A stretch of 64,000 nucleotides of DNA from JAEZBP01 sp963832725 (GTDB lineage: Bacteria > Myxococcota_A > Polyangia > Polyangiales > Sandaracinaceae), in NCBI GenBank assembly GCA_963832725.1, contig CAWHVG010000005.1:2852001-2916000 (forward strand). Reading direction: 5' to 3'. Position numbers and translations under genes: made by a program. Positions within the stretch are counted from its first letter, which is position 1. Every line of letters starts with the position of its first letter. Positions 1 to 10,233 of the stretch are shown here, one piece after another. The notes under the pieces are model-generated. The model was not told the origin of the DNA. It made no database searches and saw only the letters and a program-made list of their open reading frames with translations.

Positions 1-145
1 TGCGCACGCCCATTCGTCGCGCGGCCCGAGTGGAAGCGTCTCCAGCCCGGGACTGCAAAGGGGACGGGTCTCGCTTCACGATGAACGGGCGGAAGGTTCG
101 GGCACCTGTGTCCGTACGCAGCATGCACACCGCGGCGGAGGCTCG

Positions 146-1128
146 ATGAGCGCACATGAAGACGGGTGGCCCGATCCCGACCCGTGGACGGAGGAGACGC
201 CGGCCGCCCCGCTCCACAGCGATGTCCGCGCCGTATCCCGCCGCGAGGGGCCGATGGGCCGGCTCGGCGAGCTGGTGGCGGGGCAGTACGAGCTGACGCG
301 GCTGCTCGGCTACGGCTCGAGCGGCGCCGTGTACGAAGCGCGCGACGTGCAACATGGCGAGGGGGTCGCGATCAGAGATCCTGCACGAGCACCTGCGCAC
401 GTCGGATGGACACGTGGCGCGTTTCGCACGCGAGGTTCGCGCGACGACGTCCATCGCGCACTCCTCGGTCGTGCGGGTGCTCGACGCCGGAGAGGATCGC
501 GACGGGGCGCTCTTCTTGGTCATGGAGCTGCTCGAGGGCGAGCTGCTCTCGGAGCGCATGGCGGAGCGTCCGCCGACCCGCGATGTGCTGGAGATCGGCC
601 GGCAGCTCCTCGGCGCGCTCTCGGCCGCGCACGCGCGAGGGGTCGTGCATCGCGACATCAAGCCGGAGAACCTCTTCCTCACCCGCACGCCGAGCGGCGC
701 GATCCGGCTGAAGGTGCTCGACTTCGGCATCGCCAAGCACATCAGGCCGCGCTCGACGATTCTCGTTTCAGACCCTCGACGGTCTCATTCTCGGCACACC
801 AACCTACATGAGCCCGGAGATTTGCCGCGGGATGCCCGTCACGCCGGCCGCGGACCTGTGGGCTGCGGCGACGGTGCTCTTCGAGGCGTTCGCGGGCTGG
901 CCGCCTTTCGAGGACGAGCACGTGGGCAAGCTCCTCTTGAAGATCGTGCGGGGCCGCGCGCCCTCGCTGCGGGAGAAGCGCCCCGATCTGCCGAGCACGA
1001 TCATCGATGCCATCGACCGCGCGCTCGACCCCGACCCTGCGCAGCGCTGGCAGACGGCGGAGGAGCTGGCCACCGCGCTCTCGAGCGGGAGCGCGCCCAT
1101 CGCCGAGCTCGACTGGGACGACGACTGA
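146..1128 (+). CDS. Ser/Thr protein kinase (Hanks type), frame broken by indels
   Basis: Cytosolic bacterial Ser/Thr kinase that would phosphorylate protein substrates. The motifs appear in order: glycine loop GYGSSGAVYEA (about residue 54), catalytic loop HRDIKPEN, then VLDFGIAK, then GTPTYMSPE, and a normal C-lobe ending in DWDDD. No membrane helix or sensory extension follows, so it is a short kinase-only protein. The frame changes twice. Near 372 the sequence is GATCAGAGATC where VAIKILHEH needs GATCAAGATC (one extra base). Between about 733 and 769 two single bases are missing, and restoring them gives HIQAALDDSRFQTLDG. The corrected length is 327 residues. Conservation on both sides of each break argues for sequence error over gene decay. 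The partner substrate is not visible from the neighbours. Confidence 0.85.
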
Positions 1129-1403
1129 AGGTGCGGGCGCGTCTTCGCGACTGCCGGGAAGACGTGCTCCAGGTCGAAGATCGTCTCCGCGAGCGCCGCG
1201 AAGGGCTCTCCTGATTTGGCGATCGGGCGCGCGGCGGTCGCGACGGGCCGCCGCGATCGGGGAGACGGGCACGCGAGCGCCGTGAGCGCGGGCGGGAAGG
1301 ACGCTGAGGCTCCGCACGGCCCGCGCGGGGGCCTGCACTTGCCAGCGCGTCCCGAACGTCACACAACCAGCCGGCCCGAGTTTTCGGCCGGGCGTCCAAA
1401 AAC

Positions 1404-3320
1404 GTGCTGAAGCTGTCCACACCCGAGCCGGCCGAGAGCGGCCTGAGCCCCGATCAACGCCGCGCCGCCATCGCGTTCGCGGAGGCGATCATCCCCGGTA
1501 CCGACCGCATCCGCGCGGCGGACGAGCGGACCGTCGCCCGGACCGAGCAAGTGGTGGAGCATATGTCTCCGCTGGTCGCCCGCGTCTGGCGGACGGGGAT
1601 GGCCGCCCTGGATCGCGCGGCGGTGCTCCGCACCGGGCGGCGTTTCGCCAACCTCTCCGAGCCCGAGCAGCAGCGGCTCCTGGCCCGCTGGGAGAAGGAT
1701 CCGATCCTGCGCACGCCGCTCAACGCGGTGGCGTTCGCCTACAAGTTCACCCACTTCGACACGCGGGACGTCTACGAGTCGCTCGGCGGCCGCCTGAACG
1801 TCGTCAGCAACATGGAGGAGCCGCGCTGGCTCTCCCAGATCTTCGACGCGAGCGAGTGGGACGCGGCCGAGACCATCGAGTGTGAGGTGGTCGTGGTCGG
1901 CACCGGCGCGGGCGGCGCGGTGGTCGGCAAGGAGCTGGCGGACCGCGGCCACGCGGTCGTGTTCGTGGAAGAGGGCGGCCATCACCGCCGCGACGACTTC
2001 ACCGGCAGCTCGGTCCAGGCGCACTTCGACTTCTACCGCGGCTCGGTGACGCTCGGGAACGCGGCCATGCCCATCTTCATGGGGCGGCTCGTGGGCGGCT
2101 CGACCGCGATCAACACCGGGAGCTGCTTCCGCACGCCTTCGTGGGTGCTGGACCGCTGGTGCGAGGACATCGGCACGGACGCGTTCGAGCCGGATCGCAT
2201 GCGCTCGCACTTCGAGCGGGTCGAGCGTCAGCTCAGCGTCGAGTACGCGGACCGGAAGGCCGTCGGGCCCATCGCGGACATCATGGCGCGGGGCTGCGAC
2301 GCGCTGGGCTGGAAGCACTCGCTGATGCAGCGGAACGCGCCCGGCTGCCAGGGCGAAGGCTTCTGCGACTTCGGCTGCCGCACCGACGCGCGCAAGAGCA
2401 CCAACCTCAGCTACATCCCGCCGGCGCTGGAGAAGGGCTCGATGCTCTTCACCGGATTCCGGGCCACGCGGATCCTGATGGAGGGCGACCGCGCCGTCGG
2501 CGTGGCGGGCGTGGACGCGCGAGGCCGCACGCTGAAGGTCCGGGCGGACGTGGTCGTGTTCAGCGGCGGCGCGCTGCCGACGCCCGTCTTCCTGATGAAC
2601 CAGGGTCTCTGCAACTCCAGCGGGCAGCTCGGCCGCAACCTGACCGTCCACCCGAGCACCGGCTTCTCGGCGCTGATGGACGAGCGTGTCGACGGGCACA
2701 AGCACATCCCGCAGGGGTACTTCGTCGAGGAGTTCGTCCGCGAGGGCATCCTGATCAACGCGGCGCAGGCGGACATGAACTTCGCCTCGCTGCTCTTCCC
2801 GATGACCGGCCATCGGCTGATGGACGTGCTCGAGAAGTTCCACTCCATGGTCTCGTACGGCGTGATGATCGCCGACGCGCGACCGGGCGGCGTGGTGCAT
2901 TCGGGTCCGGGCGGCATGCCGGTCGTCCGCTACAACCTCACCAAGGAAGACGTCGCCCGCATGCACCGCGCGTTCATCGTCTCGGGCGAGCTCTCGTTCG
3001 CGGCGGGCGCGAAGGCCGTCTATCCGGTGAACATGGCCATGCCGGTGGTGGAGAGCCGCGAGGAGTGGAAGCGCTTCTGCGAGCTCGACCTGAAGGCGTC
3101 GGACCTGATGCTGACCAGCTACCACCCGCTCGGGAGCTGCAAGATCGGCAAGGACCCGAAGACCAGCGTCGTGGGGCTCGATCATCAGACCCACGACGTG
3201 AAGGGCCTCTACATCGTCGACGGAAGCACCGTCCCGGGCCCCCTCGGCGTGAACCCGCAGGTCACCATCATGGCGATGGCCACCCGCGCCGCGGGCTGCA
3301 TCGCCGACGCCATGTCCTGA
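1404..3320 (+). CDS. GMC family FAD-dependent oxidoreductase
   Basis: A 638-residue flavoenzyme of the glucose-methanol-choline family, oxidising an alcohol or sterol-like substrate with FAD. The dinucleotide-binding motif VVVGTGAGG lies near residue 165, and the C-terminal GMC signatures YHPLGSCK (about 573) and GVNPQVTIMAMATRAAG (about 616) are present, with the active-site His expected in the former. The first ~150 residues resemble the small gluconate 2-dehydrogenase subunit 3-like domain that precedes some GMC proteins, so the family is likely the bacterial sugar/sterol dehydrogenase type and not choline dehydrogenase. Translation is taken from GTG at 1404. No signal peptide is evident. 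The substrate cannot be read from the context. Confidence 0.85.
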   Translation: MLKLSTPEPAESGLSPDQRRAAIAFAEAIIPGTDRIRAADERTVARTEQVVEHMSPLVARVWRTGMAALDRAAVLRTGRRFANLSEPEQQRLLARWEKDPILRTPLNAVAFAYKFTHFDTRDVYESLGGRLNVVSNMEEPRWLSQIFDASEWDAAETIECEVVVVGTGAGGAVVGKELADRGHAVVFVEEGGHHRRDDFTGSSVQAHFDFYRGSVTLGNAAMPIFMGRLVGGSTAINTGSCFRTPSWVLDRWCEDIGTDAFEPDRMRSHFERVERQLSVEYADRKAVGPIADIMARGCDALGWKHSLMQRNAPGCQGEGFCDFGCRTDARKSTNLSYIPPALEKGSMLFTGFRATRILMEGDRAVGVAGVDARGRTLKVRADVVVFSGGALPTPVFLMNQGLCNSSGQLGRNLTVHPSTGFSALMDERVDGHKHIPQGYFVEEFVREGILINAAQADMNFASLLFPMTGHRLMDVLEKFHSMVSYGVMIADARPGGVVHSGPGGMPVVRYNLTKEDVARMHRAFIVSGELSFAAGAKAVYPVNMAMPVVESREEWKRFCELDLKASDLMLTSYHPLGSCKIGKDPKTSVVGLDHQTHDVKGLYIVDGSTVPGPLGVNPQVTIMAMATRAAGCIADAMS

Positions 3321-3538
3321 GCTCGCGTGGATCCCGAGCACGCCGGCGAGCGTCGGCGCTCGCTCCCGGCGAACCACGTGCAGCTCGGGCTCGTTCGAGG
3401 ACTACGGGTCGCGCCGACACGCGCACGACGCTCGGCCCGAATCGGTCTATCTGGTCACCAGCTCGGCGCGCAGGCGCGGCGCTGCCGGTCGATGCCCGGC
3501 ATCTCGGCGCGGATCGTCCGTCGCAGCGGTGAGGCCGG

Positions 3539-5017
3539 TCAGACCCCGCCGCCCGGGCCGTGGTCGTGGGGGAGGCTGCCGCGGGGCGAGCGCAGGTAGG
3601 CGAAGGGTGTGGTGGCCAGGAAGTTCGACACCCGCGAGGTGTAGACGTCCGCGTAGCGCTCCATCTGGCGCGCCAGGTGGCTCTTGTCGTTGCCGGTGCG
3701 CAAGAGCAGCCCCCAGCGGGAGTTGACCATCTCGCCGGCGGCCTTGGCGAGCGGGACGATGCGCGCGTCGAGCTCGAGCAGCGTCTCGCGGAGCGCCGTC
3801 ATGCGCTGCTTGAGGTCACCCGCCCGCGCGGTCGGCTGTGGTCCGTACTCCTTTTCCAGCCGCTGCAGACCGAGCCTGAGCCGCGAGAAGCGATGCTCGA
3901 GCTCTTCCTTCTCGGCCATCAGCGCGCTGAGCTGGGCCTGCTGCGTCTTGAAGCGCTCCAGCGTCTCGAGCTCTTCCTCGAGCATCCTGAGCACCAACGC
4001 CGTCCGCCAGCGGAGCAGGCTGCGCGACACCCGCACGTCGCTGAAGATGTGGTCGCCGACGTAGAGGATCTCCTCGCCCGAGAGGCCGAGCCCTTCCTCC
4101 ACCGCCGCCGCGTTCCCGCCGAGATAGCGCCCGCCGACGCGCGGCCCGCGGCAGGGCAGGAGCCGGCCCTCCTCGTCGACCACCTCGAACCACGGATTCT
4201 TGTGCTCGAAGAACGAGGGCTTTCCGGCCTGCACGATCACGATCTCGAAAAGATCCCGCCACGTCATCGCTCCCGGCAGGAAGCGATCGAAGGCGTAGGT
4301 CATCATCTCGTTCGTGTAGTGCCACTCACTGTTGGTGATCACGAGCAGCTTCTTGCCGGCGTTCTTCATGTCGAGGAGGGCCAGCGGAGTCTCGGGATCG
4401 AGCTCTACGAAGCGCTCGGGCGCCGCCACGATCTCCGCTTTGAGGCGGCCCTCCATGTGGGTCTCATCGAGGCAGGAGCGGACGGTCTTGTAGAGCTCGA
4501 GGTAGCCCATCACGCCGCCGAGCTCGCCGGCGTCGAGGAGATCGACGACCTGTGCGTACATGCACGCTTCGCTCAGCGAGAAGAGCGTGTTCAAGAAGAC
4601 CCAGCGGGGCTCGGCGAGAACGACGAGGTCGCGGGCGTAGAGCTCGCGCTGCTGCTCGTAATCGAGCATTCGGGTGCCGTGGGAGGCGCGCTTCACGTAG
4701 CCGAAGCGGTTCGCCTTCACGAGGTTTCCGTTCTCCAGATCGAGGATCAGTCCGAGGGCGACCATCGAGGGATCGAATTGGAGCTCCGAGACGGGCCATC
4801 CGCGGGCGGCGAGGCGGTCGCGGACGTGCTCGTACGCCCGCCGCTCCCACTGCTCGGAGTGGTAGTGGATGAGCGTGTAGTCCATGTCGAAGCCGACCGC
4901 CTTGATGGACCGGAGGTTCAGCGTCCGATTGCAGAAGATGCGCCGGGTCGGCGGCGGCAGCTCGAGCGCTTCGTCGTAGGGAGTGTCGTAGAGCTCGCGT
5001 GTCGGATCGTCGTTCAT
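3539..5017 (-). CDS. HAD-IG family 5'-nucleotidase (IMP/GMP-type)
   Basis: A 492-residue cytosolic 5'-nucleotidase of the HAD-IG group (TIGR02244-like, related to cN-II), removing phosphate from purine nucleoside monophosphates. HAD motif I is GFDMDYTLIHYH near residue 42, with both catalytic Asp residues. Motif II is the VITNSEWHYT region, and the late DHIFSDVRVSR segment supplies the motif IV aspartates. A long coiled-coil-like stretch (residues ~370-440) follows, as in the family. The start ATG at 5017 has no Shine-Dalgarno, but TATCCC lies 8 nt upstream, the leaderless pattern seen elsewhere here. It is convergent with the GMC gene. Confidence 0.85.
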   Translation of the reverse strand: MNDDPTRELYDTPYDEALELPPPTRRIFCNRTLNLRSIKAVGFDMDYTLIHYHSEQWERRAYEHVRDRLAARGWPVSELQFDPSMVALGLILDLENGNLVKANRFGYVKRASHGTRMLDYEQQRELYARDLVVLAEPRWVFLNTLFSLSEACMYAQVVDLLDAGELGGVMGYLELYKTVRSCLDETHMEGRLKAEIVAAPERFVELDPETPLALLDMKNAGKKLLVITNSEWHYTNEMMTYAFDRFLPGAMTWRDLFEIVIVQAGKPSFFEHKNPWFEVVDEEGRLLPCRGPRVGGRYLGGNAAAVEEGLGLSGEEILYVGDHIFSDVRVSRSLLRWRTALVLRMLEEELETLERFKTQQAQLSALMAEKEELEHRFSRLRLGLQRLEKEYGPQPTARAGDLKQRMTALRETLLELDARIVPLAKAAGEMVNSRWGLLLRTGNDKSHLARQMERYADVYTSRVSNFLATTPFAYLRSPRGSLPHDHGPGGGV

Positions 5018-5098
5018 GCGCGGGAGGGATAGCCGAGGGGCCTCGCGCTGGCGAGCATCGAGCGGGTCGGGGCGATGCTCGAGGGTCGCCGGACGACG

Positions 5099-5737
5099 TC
5101 AGCGCGTCGTTTTGGCGAGCTGTGCGGCCAGGTCGCGGGCGACGCGAGCTTCGTCGTCTTCGCCGCGGGCGGAGAGCGCCTCGGCCAGGCGGGTGAGGAT
5201 CACGCCGTGATCGCCGGCATGGTGACCGAGCTTGCGGACGGCGTCGCGGAGCAGCTCGACGGCTTCGTCTCCGCGCTCCAGGGCGTCGAGCAGGTCCGCC
5301 TTCATGGCGTAGGCGCTGGCGCGGTGCGGATCGAGGGCCAGCGCGCCCTCGCAAGCGTCGAGCGCTTCTTCCGTCGCGCCGGACGACCGCAGGATGGTGG
5401 CCTCGAGCTCGTAGAGGCCCGGGTCGGCAGGGTCGAGGTCACGCGAGCGGTGGAGCGCTTTTTTCGCGTCGTCGAGCCTGCCGAGGCCCAGGAGCGAGCG
5501 GGCCCGCGCGAAGTGCAGCCAGGGATCCTTCGCGGCTTCCTTCAGCGCCGCGTCCGCGTGCTCGAGACCCTCTTCCCACCGCTCGCGTGCGACCGCGATC
5601 GCCGCCGCGAGCCTGCGTGCTTCCGCGTCGTCCGGTCGGGAGGCCAGCACCGCCGCGCTCTCCCGGGCCGCCAGCTCGAGTCTCCCCGCCGCCAGATGCC
5701 CCCGCGCCGTCTCGAAGCTCGCTCGCCTGCGTCTCAT
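5099..5737 (-). CDS. TPR repeat protein
   Basis: A 212-residue soluble helical protein built of tetratricopeptide-type repeats. Runs such as GRLDDAKKALHRSRDLDP, GATEEALDACEGALALDP and ERGDEAVELLRDAV recur at about 34-residue spacing with the Trp/Leu/Gly/Ala/Pro pattern of TPRs. Such proteins are scaffolds, and no catalytic domain is present. No signal peptide is visible. It lies 81 bp upstream of the nucleotidase start on the same strand, so they might not be co-transcribed, and it is divergent from yceI. The partner is unknown. Confidence 0.75.
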   Translation of the reverse strand: MRRRRASFETARGHLAAGRLELAARESAAVLASRPDDAEARRLAAAIAVARERWEEGLEHADAALKEAAKDPWLHFARARSLLGLGRLDDAKKALHRSRDLDPADPGLYELEATILRSSGATEEALDACEGALALDPHRASAYAMKADLLDALERGDEAVELLRDAVRKLGHHAGDHGVILTRLAEALSARGEDDEARVARDLAAQLAKTTR

Positions 5738-5964
5738 CCCGCGAGGAGTGCACCGAGCGAGGACGCCGGGTCAACGCCTCCCGGGCCGATCCCCGAGGCA
5801 CCCTCGGAGGAGCGGCGACGTCGTCGTCCGCAACCTGGGCCGCGATTGTTCCCGTTTCGCAACAATGAGTTGCGTTCGGCGGGCCTTGTCGCAGGTGCTG
5901 TCCGGTCCGAAATCATTCGCATGGACACGCGATCGACGCGTGGCCGAACCACAGGAGGTTCGTG

Positions 5965-6483
5965 ATGGCTTGGGAGTTGGACAACGCGCACTCGGAGGTC
6001 GGGTTCGCGGTCAAGCACATGATGATCAGCACCGTGCGAGGGAAGTTCACCTCGTTCTCCGGCACGCTCAGCCTGGATCCGAACGATCTCGAGCACGCCT
6101 CGGCCAAGGGCGTCGTCGACACGGCCAGCATCGACACCGGCGAGGAGAAGCGCGACGGGCACCTGCGCTCCGCCGACTTCTTCGACGCCGAGAACCACCC
6201 GCAGATCACCTTCGACACCAAGAAGGTGAAGCGCGAGGGATCGAGCATCGAGGTGACGGGCGACTTGACCATCCACGGCAAGAGCAACGAGGTCACGCTG
6301 AAAGGCACCGTCGAAGGGCCGGCCAAGGATCCGTGGGGCAACCAGCGGGTCGGGTTCGAGCTTGCCGGCGAGATCGACCGCGAGGCGTTCGGGCTGACCT
6401 GGAACCAGGCGCTCGAAACGGGCGGGCTTCTCGTCGCCAAGAAGGTGAAGATCGACGTCGCCCTGCAGGCCGTGCAGAAGTAG
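5965..6483 (+). CDS. YceI family lipid-binding-like protein
   Basis: A 172-residue YceI-domain protein. The family forms a lipocalin-like barrel that binds isoprenoid or other amphiphilic ligands. Recognisable features are the opening WELDNAHSEVGFAVKHMM, the central DTASIDTGEEKRDGHLRSADFFDAE and ITFDTKKV, and the C-terminal FGLTWNQALETGG. Unlike E. coli YceI it has no signal peptide, so it is probably cytosolic, as in many actinobacterial and myxobacterial homologues. ATG at 5965 is chosen because AGGAGG at 5953-5958 is 6 nt upstream. A GTG at 5962 is too close to it. The gene is monocistronic, with a convergent neighbour 9 bp away. Confidence 0.9.
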   Translation: MAWELDNAHSEVGFAVKHMMISTVRGKFTSFSGTLSLDPNDLEHASAKGVVDTASIDTGEEKRDGHLRSADFFDAENHPQITFDTKKVKREGSSIEVTGDLTIHGKSNEVTLKGTVEGPAKDPWGNQRVGFELAGEIDREAFGLTWNQALETGGLLVAKKVKIDVALQAVQK

Positions 6484-6492
6484 CGACGGCGA

Positions 6493-7650
6493 TCAGAGCG
6501 AGGGGCGGCGGGGCAGATCGTAGGTGTAGTCGACGTCGAGGCTGTCGCGCCGAAAGCGCGGGAAGCGCGCGGCGCGGACGGCCTGGACCACACACGTCTG
6601 CTCCTGCTGCGATGCCGTGCCGCTCACCGAGACGCTGCGGACGGAGCCGGTGGAACCGCGGAGGGTGAAGTACACCCGCGCCGTCCCGCCGTTTCGCGCG
6701 CAGCGCCGCTCGATGGCGGGCCGGAGCCGGCCGAGGACGTCGACGATGGAGGCGTGGGTCGGCAGCTCCGGGAGGCGCGGGCGCCGCACCGCGCGTCGCG
6801 GCGCGGGCTCGTGATCGTGCGTGGCCGGCACAGGCTCGGGCTCCGTGACCGCCTCGGCGGCGTCGGGGATGAGCTGGGCGTGGAGGACGACGGCGGCGCT
6901 CGAGAGGGTGCCGCTGACGGTTGCCGGGTGATAGCCGTCGTGCTCCAGCGTCCAGCTCCGCTCGGCCGGGCCCGCGTCGGGCGGCAGCGAGACCACGAAC
7001 ATCGTCGGTGTGGTGCCGACCGCGTGGCCGTCCGCGTCGCGCACCGAGGCGCCGCTCGGGTCGGAGGTGATGGTGACGCTGACGTCGCGGCTCCCGTCGG
7101 TCGCCGATGTGGGCTCGGCGTCGTCCTCCTGCGTGCTCACGGTCAGCGTGTAGGGCAGCTCGCCCGGCGAGCGCAGCGCGGCGACGTAGACCGCGATGTC
7201 GCCCGGTCCTCGCACGACCAGCGATGGCGCGTGGCCGTCGCCTCCGTCGCTGTCGCAGCGCACTTCGTCGCCGCGGGCCGCCGCCAGCGCCAGCGGTCCG
7301 GCGTCGGAGCGGGCGCGCAGGTGCACCTCGATGTCCTCGCTCACGTGGACGACGTGCGCGGGCTGGGTCGGGTCGAGGTAGCCGGGGCAGCCGGGCGCGA
7401 GCTCGAGCGCGGCGGCCTGGCCCCAGGTCGTGCCGGTGAGCGTGGCGCGCGGCGAGGCGTTCGAGAGCGTGGCCTCGCCGTAGCGCGGCTCGGGCTCGGA
7501 GCAGGCGCTCAGGGCGAGCGCGAGCAGCAACACGAACGCGCGACCTCGACCTCCTCGATGAGAGCGCCGGGCACGCGGACCGCTCGAGAGACGCTCGTGC
7601 TCCGCGATACCGCGAGTCGCGAGTCGCAGGCGGTCGGCGAGACGAATCAT
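6493..7650 (-). CDS. Lipoprotein with PEGA-like and TonB-C/AgmX-like domains
   Basis: A 385-residue outer-surface lipoprotein. A signal sequence with lipobox LALSAC ends near residue 49. The middle (about 195-255) resembles a PEGA domain (SGASVRDADGHAVGTTPT... LEHDGYHPATVSG). The C-terminal ~90 residues have the RPAIERRCARNG... VYFTLRGSTGSVRSVSVSG... CVVQAVRAARFPRF pattern of AgmX/TonB C-terminal-like domains common in myxobacteria. The start codon overlaps the stop of the upstream VWA gene as ATGA, so it is translationally coupled to the MoxR operon and is its last gene. The role is probably an envelope anchor for that operon (inference). Confidence 0.75.
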   Translation of the reverse strand: MIRLADRLRLATRGIAEHERLSSGPRARRSHRGGRGRAFVLLLALALSACSEPEPRYGEATLSNASPRATLTGTTWGQAAALELAPGCPGYLDPTQPAHVVHVSEDIEVHLRARSDAGPLALAAARGDEVRCDSDGGDGHAPSLVVRGPGDIAVYVAALRSPGELPYTLTVSTQEDDAEPTSATDGSRDVSVTITSDPSGASVRDADGHAVGTTPTMFVVSLPPDAGPAERSWTLEHDGYHPATVSGTLSSAAVVLHAQLIPDAAEAVTEPEPVPATHDHEPAPRRAVRRPRLPELPTHASIVDVLGRLRPAIERRCARNGGTARVYFTLRGSTGSVRSVSVSGTASQQEQTCVVQAVRAARFPRFRRDSLDVDYTYDLPRRPSL

Positions 7651-10172
7651 GCGGCCTCCTCGTGCGAAGCCGGCGGTCGGCTGGCGCGAGCTCGGCCCCA
7701 GCGGCGGCGGCGGACCCGCTCGGGCCGGACCACCATCGCGCCGACCGAGTGATCGGGCAGGCGCAAGAGCAAGAGCCCGAGCAGATAGAAGAAGAGCGCC
7801 GCGGCCAAGAGCGGGATGCGGAGCGAGCGCATCACCGGCTGAGCCTCCACGTTCGCCAAGAGCTCGGCCGGATCGTCGAGGACACGTCCGCCGCCCGCCG
7901 CCGCCAGGCGCGCCAGCGCGGCCGGATCGGAGCCGAAGGTGGAGAGCTCGAGATCGTAGGGGCGGTCGAATCCGACGGCGACCGTGGGCCGCTCGTCGCT
8001 CGGCATGCGCGCGTCGATCAAGAAGCCCTGGTCCTCGATGATGTCGGCCTGCCAGACGCCGGGGCCGCGCTCGATCAGCGCCACCGGCTCGCCCTCGCCG
8101 TGCTCGCGGTAGATGCGGACCAAGGGAGGCGGCTCGCTGGCCAGCGTCGGCGCCATCACGCTCAGGATCTGCACGCCCTCGACCAGCGGGTGAGGCGTCA
8201 GCCGGAGCTCGGGCGGGTCGATGGGGCGCGAGCGCAGCATGCCCTCGGCGAGCGAGACCCAGAGCTCGCGGAAGCCGTCCCAGGTCCGCCAGCGATCGGC
8301 CCAGGCGCTGCTGGTGGCGCTGGTGAAGCTGGCCACTTGGCCCAGGCCGCGGTGCCAGTGGGCCAGGATCGGGAAGTGGTCGGGCGTGGCCAGCACGGTG
8401 GTGGCGCCGGGGCGAGCGCTGGCCATCGCGTGGCCGAGCAGCGGCGGCGCCTCGTCGAGGGGAACTCCGTCCAGCATCGAGAGGGGCGTGACGACCCGCG
8501 GCGTGACCCGACCGCGGCGGTGCGCGGGCGGCTGACGGTACTGCGCCTCGCGCACGAAGAGGCTCGGCAGCGCGCCGGCGCTATTGGTGACGTGGTAGCG
8601 ACCATGCCCGATGCGGGCGATCTCCTGCATGAGATCGTTTCGCGGGCCGAGCGTGATGGTGGTGATGGTGACGCCGCGACCGGCCAACACCTGCGCCGCT
8701 TGGATGGCCGGCTCGGGCGCGCTCACGCCGTCCGAGAGCACGATCACGTGGTGGATGTAGCGCGGGTCGTGGCTCATCACCGAGTTGGCCGCCTGCAACG
8801 CCGCGCCGATGTTGGTGCCGCCCGACGCCTGGATGCGCTGGATGAACGCGGTCAGGGCGTCGATCTGATCCATGCCGACCGGCGACATGATCTGGTCGGC
8901 GGCGCCGCTGAACGCCACCACGCCGGCGCGCGCGTCGCGGCGGAGCGCGTGGACGGCGGCCACGCCTGCCGTGCGGGCCTGCATCATCTTGATGCCGCTC
9001 ATCGACGAGGAGCGGTCGATGACCAGCACCAGCTCGAGCGGGCGCGGCTCGGGGATGGCCGGCGGGACGGTGATGGGCTCCAGCTCGCGGAAGATGCGGG
9101 GGCTGCGCCGCACCGGGTGGTCGCCGGTGACGGTGACGAGACCGCCGCCCTCGTCCTCGACCCAGGTGCGCAGGACCTGCTGCTGTTGCTCGGTGAGATC
9201 CTGCGGATCGGCCTCGTCGACGATGACCAGGCTGTAGGGATCGAGCTCTTCCGCGCTCGTCGGCGCAGCGATCATCGAGGTGGCGTCGACGCGCATGCCG
9301 CCGTCTTCGAGCACGCGGGCCAAGACCGGCGGGCCGTTGTCCGGGTCGTAGAGGATGCGCACGCGCGGCTTGGGCGAGACGCGGACCAGGCTCGACCAGC
9401 GATCGTTGTCGGTCACGGCGTCGCCGTCCGCGTGGAGCGAGACGGTGAGCCGGTGGATGCCTTCCTCGTCGGGGAAGTGCACCGAGAGACGCGCGCTGGA
9501 GTCGCCCCGACGGGCCACGGCGCTCGTGCGCGCGGCTTCGGTCCCGTCGACGGCCAGCGAGAGCTCCACGTTCGCGTCGCGGGAGGCGTGCATCTCCACG
9601 CCGACGTCGAGGCGGTCACCGGCGCGCACCATGCGCGGCACCGAGAGGCCGCGGACGCCGACCAGATCGACGGGAGGTCGGTCGCCCATCGGCAGGACCG
9701 CGACGTCCACCCCGGCGCGGTGCGCGGCGGCGACGGCCGGGCCGAGCTCGTGGTCGTGCCCGTCGGTGGCCACCACCATCCGCCGCACGCGATCGCGGGG
9801 GAGCATGGCCACGCCGACCGACACGTCGGTGGCCGGCGCGATGCCCTCTTCGTGGGCGGGCGAGATCCAGGCGACGTCGGGATCCTGCTCCGCCAAGCCG
9901 GCGAGCGTCTGCCGCACCCGCTCGCGATCGGCCTCGGACACGCTGGCCGTTCCGTCGACGACCGTCGCCACCGCCAGCTCGTTCGTCGGCCAGCCGAGGC
10001 GCAGGTCGGAGACGGCGGCGACCACCAGCGCCACGGTCAGCGCGCGCGTCGCGATCACCATCGCGCGCCGCCGCGGGCCGACGGGGAAGCGGCTCCGGAA
10101 CGCGAGCAGCGCCACCAGCGGAACCAGCGCCAGCCCTGCGAGCGCGAGCGGCCAGCCGATGCTCAGATCCAT
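7647..10172 (-). CDS. VWA-domain membrane protein (GATase1-like, MoxR operon)
   Basis: An 841-residue inner-membrane protein. Two N-terminal helices (about residues 5-25 and 38-60) and one near the C-terminus (MRSLRIPLLAAALFFYLLGLLLL) flank a large periplasmic or cytosolic region. It contains a von Willebrand A domain at about 378-545 with an intact MIDAS, DRSSSMS, and the later GGTNIGAAL and LSDG elements. A glutamine-amidotransferase-like fold probably precedes it, as is usual in this family. VWA/MoxR operons act as chaperone or stress systems that assemble or insert metal centres in partner complexes. Here the target is unknown. It lies 205 bp from the BatA-like gene and overlaps the following lipoprotein gene by 4 bp. 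Confidence 0.8.
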   Translation of the reverse strand: MDLSIGWPLALAGLALVPLVALLAFRSRFPVGPRRRAMVIATRALTVALVVAAVSDLRLGWPTNELAVATVVDGTASVSEADRERVRQTLAGLAEQDPDVAWISPAHEEGIAPATDVSVGVAMLPRDRVRRMVVATDGHDHELGPAVAAAHRAGVDVAVLPMGDRPPVDLVGVRGLSVPRMVRAGDRLDVGVEMHASRDANVELSLAVDGTEAARTSAVARRGDSSARLSVHFPDEEGIHRLTVSLHADGDAVTDNDRWSSLVRVSPKPRVRILYDPDNGPPVLARVLEDGGMRVDATSMIAAPTSAEELDPYSLVIVDEADPQDLTEQQQQVLRTWVEDEGGGLVTVTGDHPVRRSPRIFRELEPITVPPAIPEPRPLELVLVIDRSSSMSGIKMMQARTAGVAAVHALRRDARAGVVAFSGAADQIMSPVGMDQIDALTAFIQRIQASGGTNIGAALQAANSVMSHDPRYIHHVIVLSDGVSAPEPAIQAAQVLAGRGVTITTITLGPRNDLMQEIARIGHGRYHVTNSAGALPSLFVREAQYRQPPAHRRGRVTPRVVTPLSMLDGVPLDEAPPLLGHAMASARPGATTVLATPDHFPILAHWHRGLGQVASFTSATSSAWADRWRTWDGFRELWVSLAEGMLRSRPIDPPELRLTPHPLVEGVQILSVMAPTLASEPPPLVRIYREHGEGEPVALIERGPGVWQADIIEDQGFLIDARMPSDERPTVAVGFDRPYDLELSTFGSDPAALARLAAAGGGRVLDDPAELLANVEAQPVMRSLRIPLLAAALFFYLLGLLLLRLPDHSVGAMVVRPERVRRRRWGRARASRPPASHEEAA

Positions 10173-10233
10173 GCCAGCCTCCGCGTCTCGTGGCGGCGCG
10201 AGGTCGACTCAGCTCCCACGCGGCTGGCCGTCT

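Noticed and set aside
146..1128. First kinase as a decayed pseudogene
   Set aside because: All kinase motifs are preserved on both sides of the breaks. Small indels of the same kind break housekeeping genes such as rimO and msrA, so sequence error is the simpler view.
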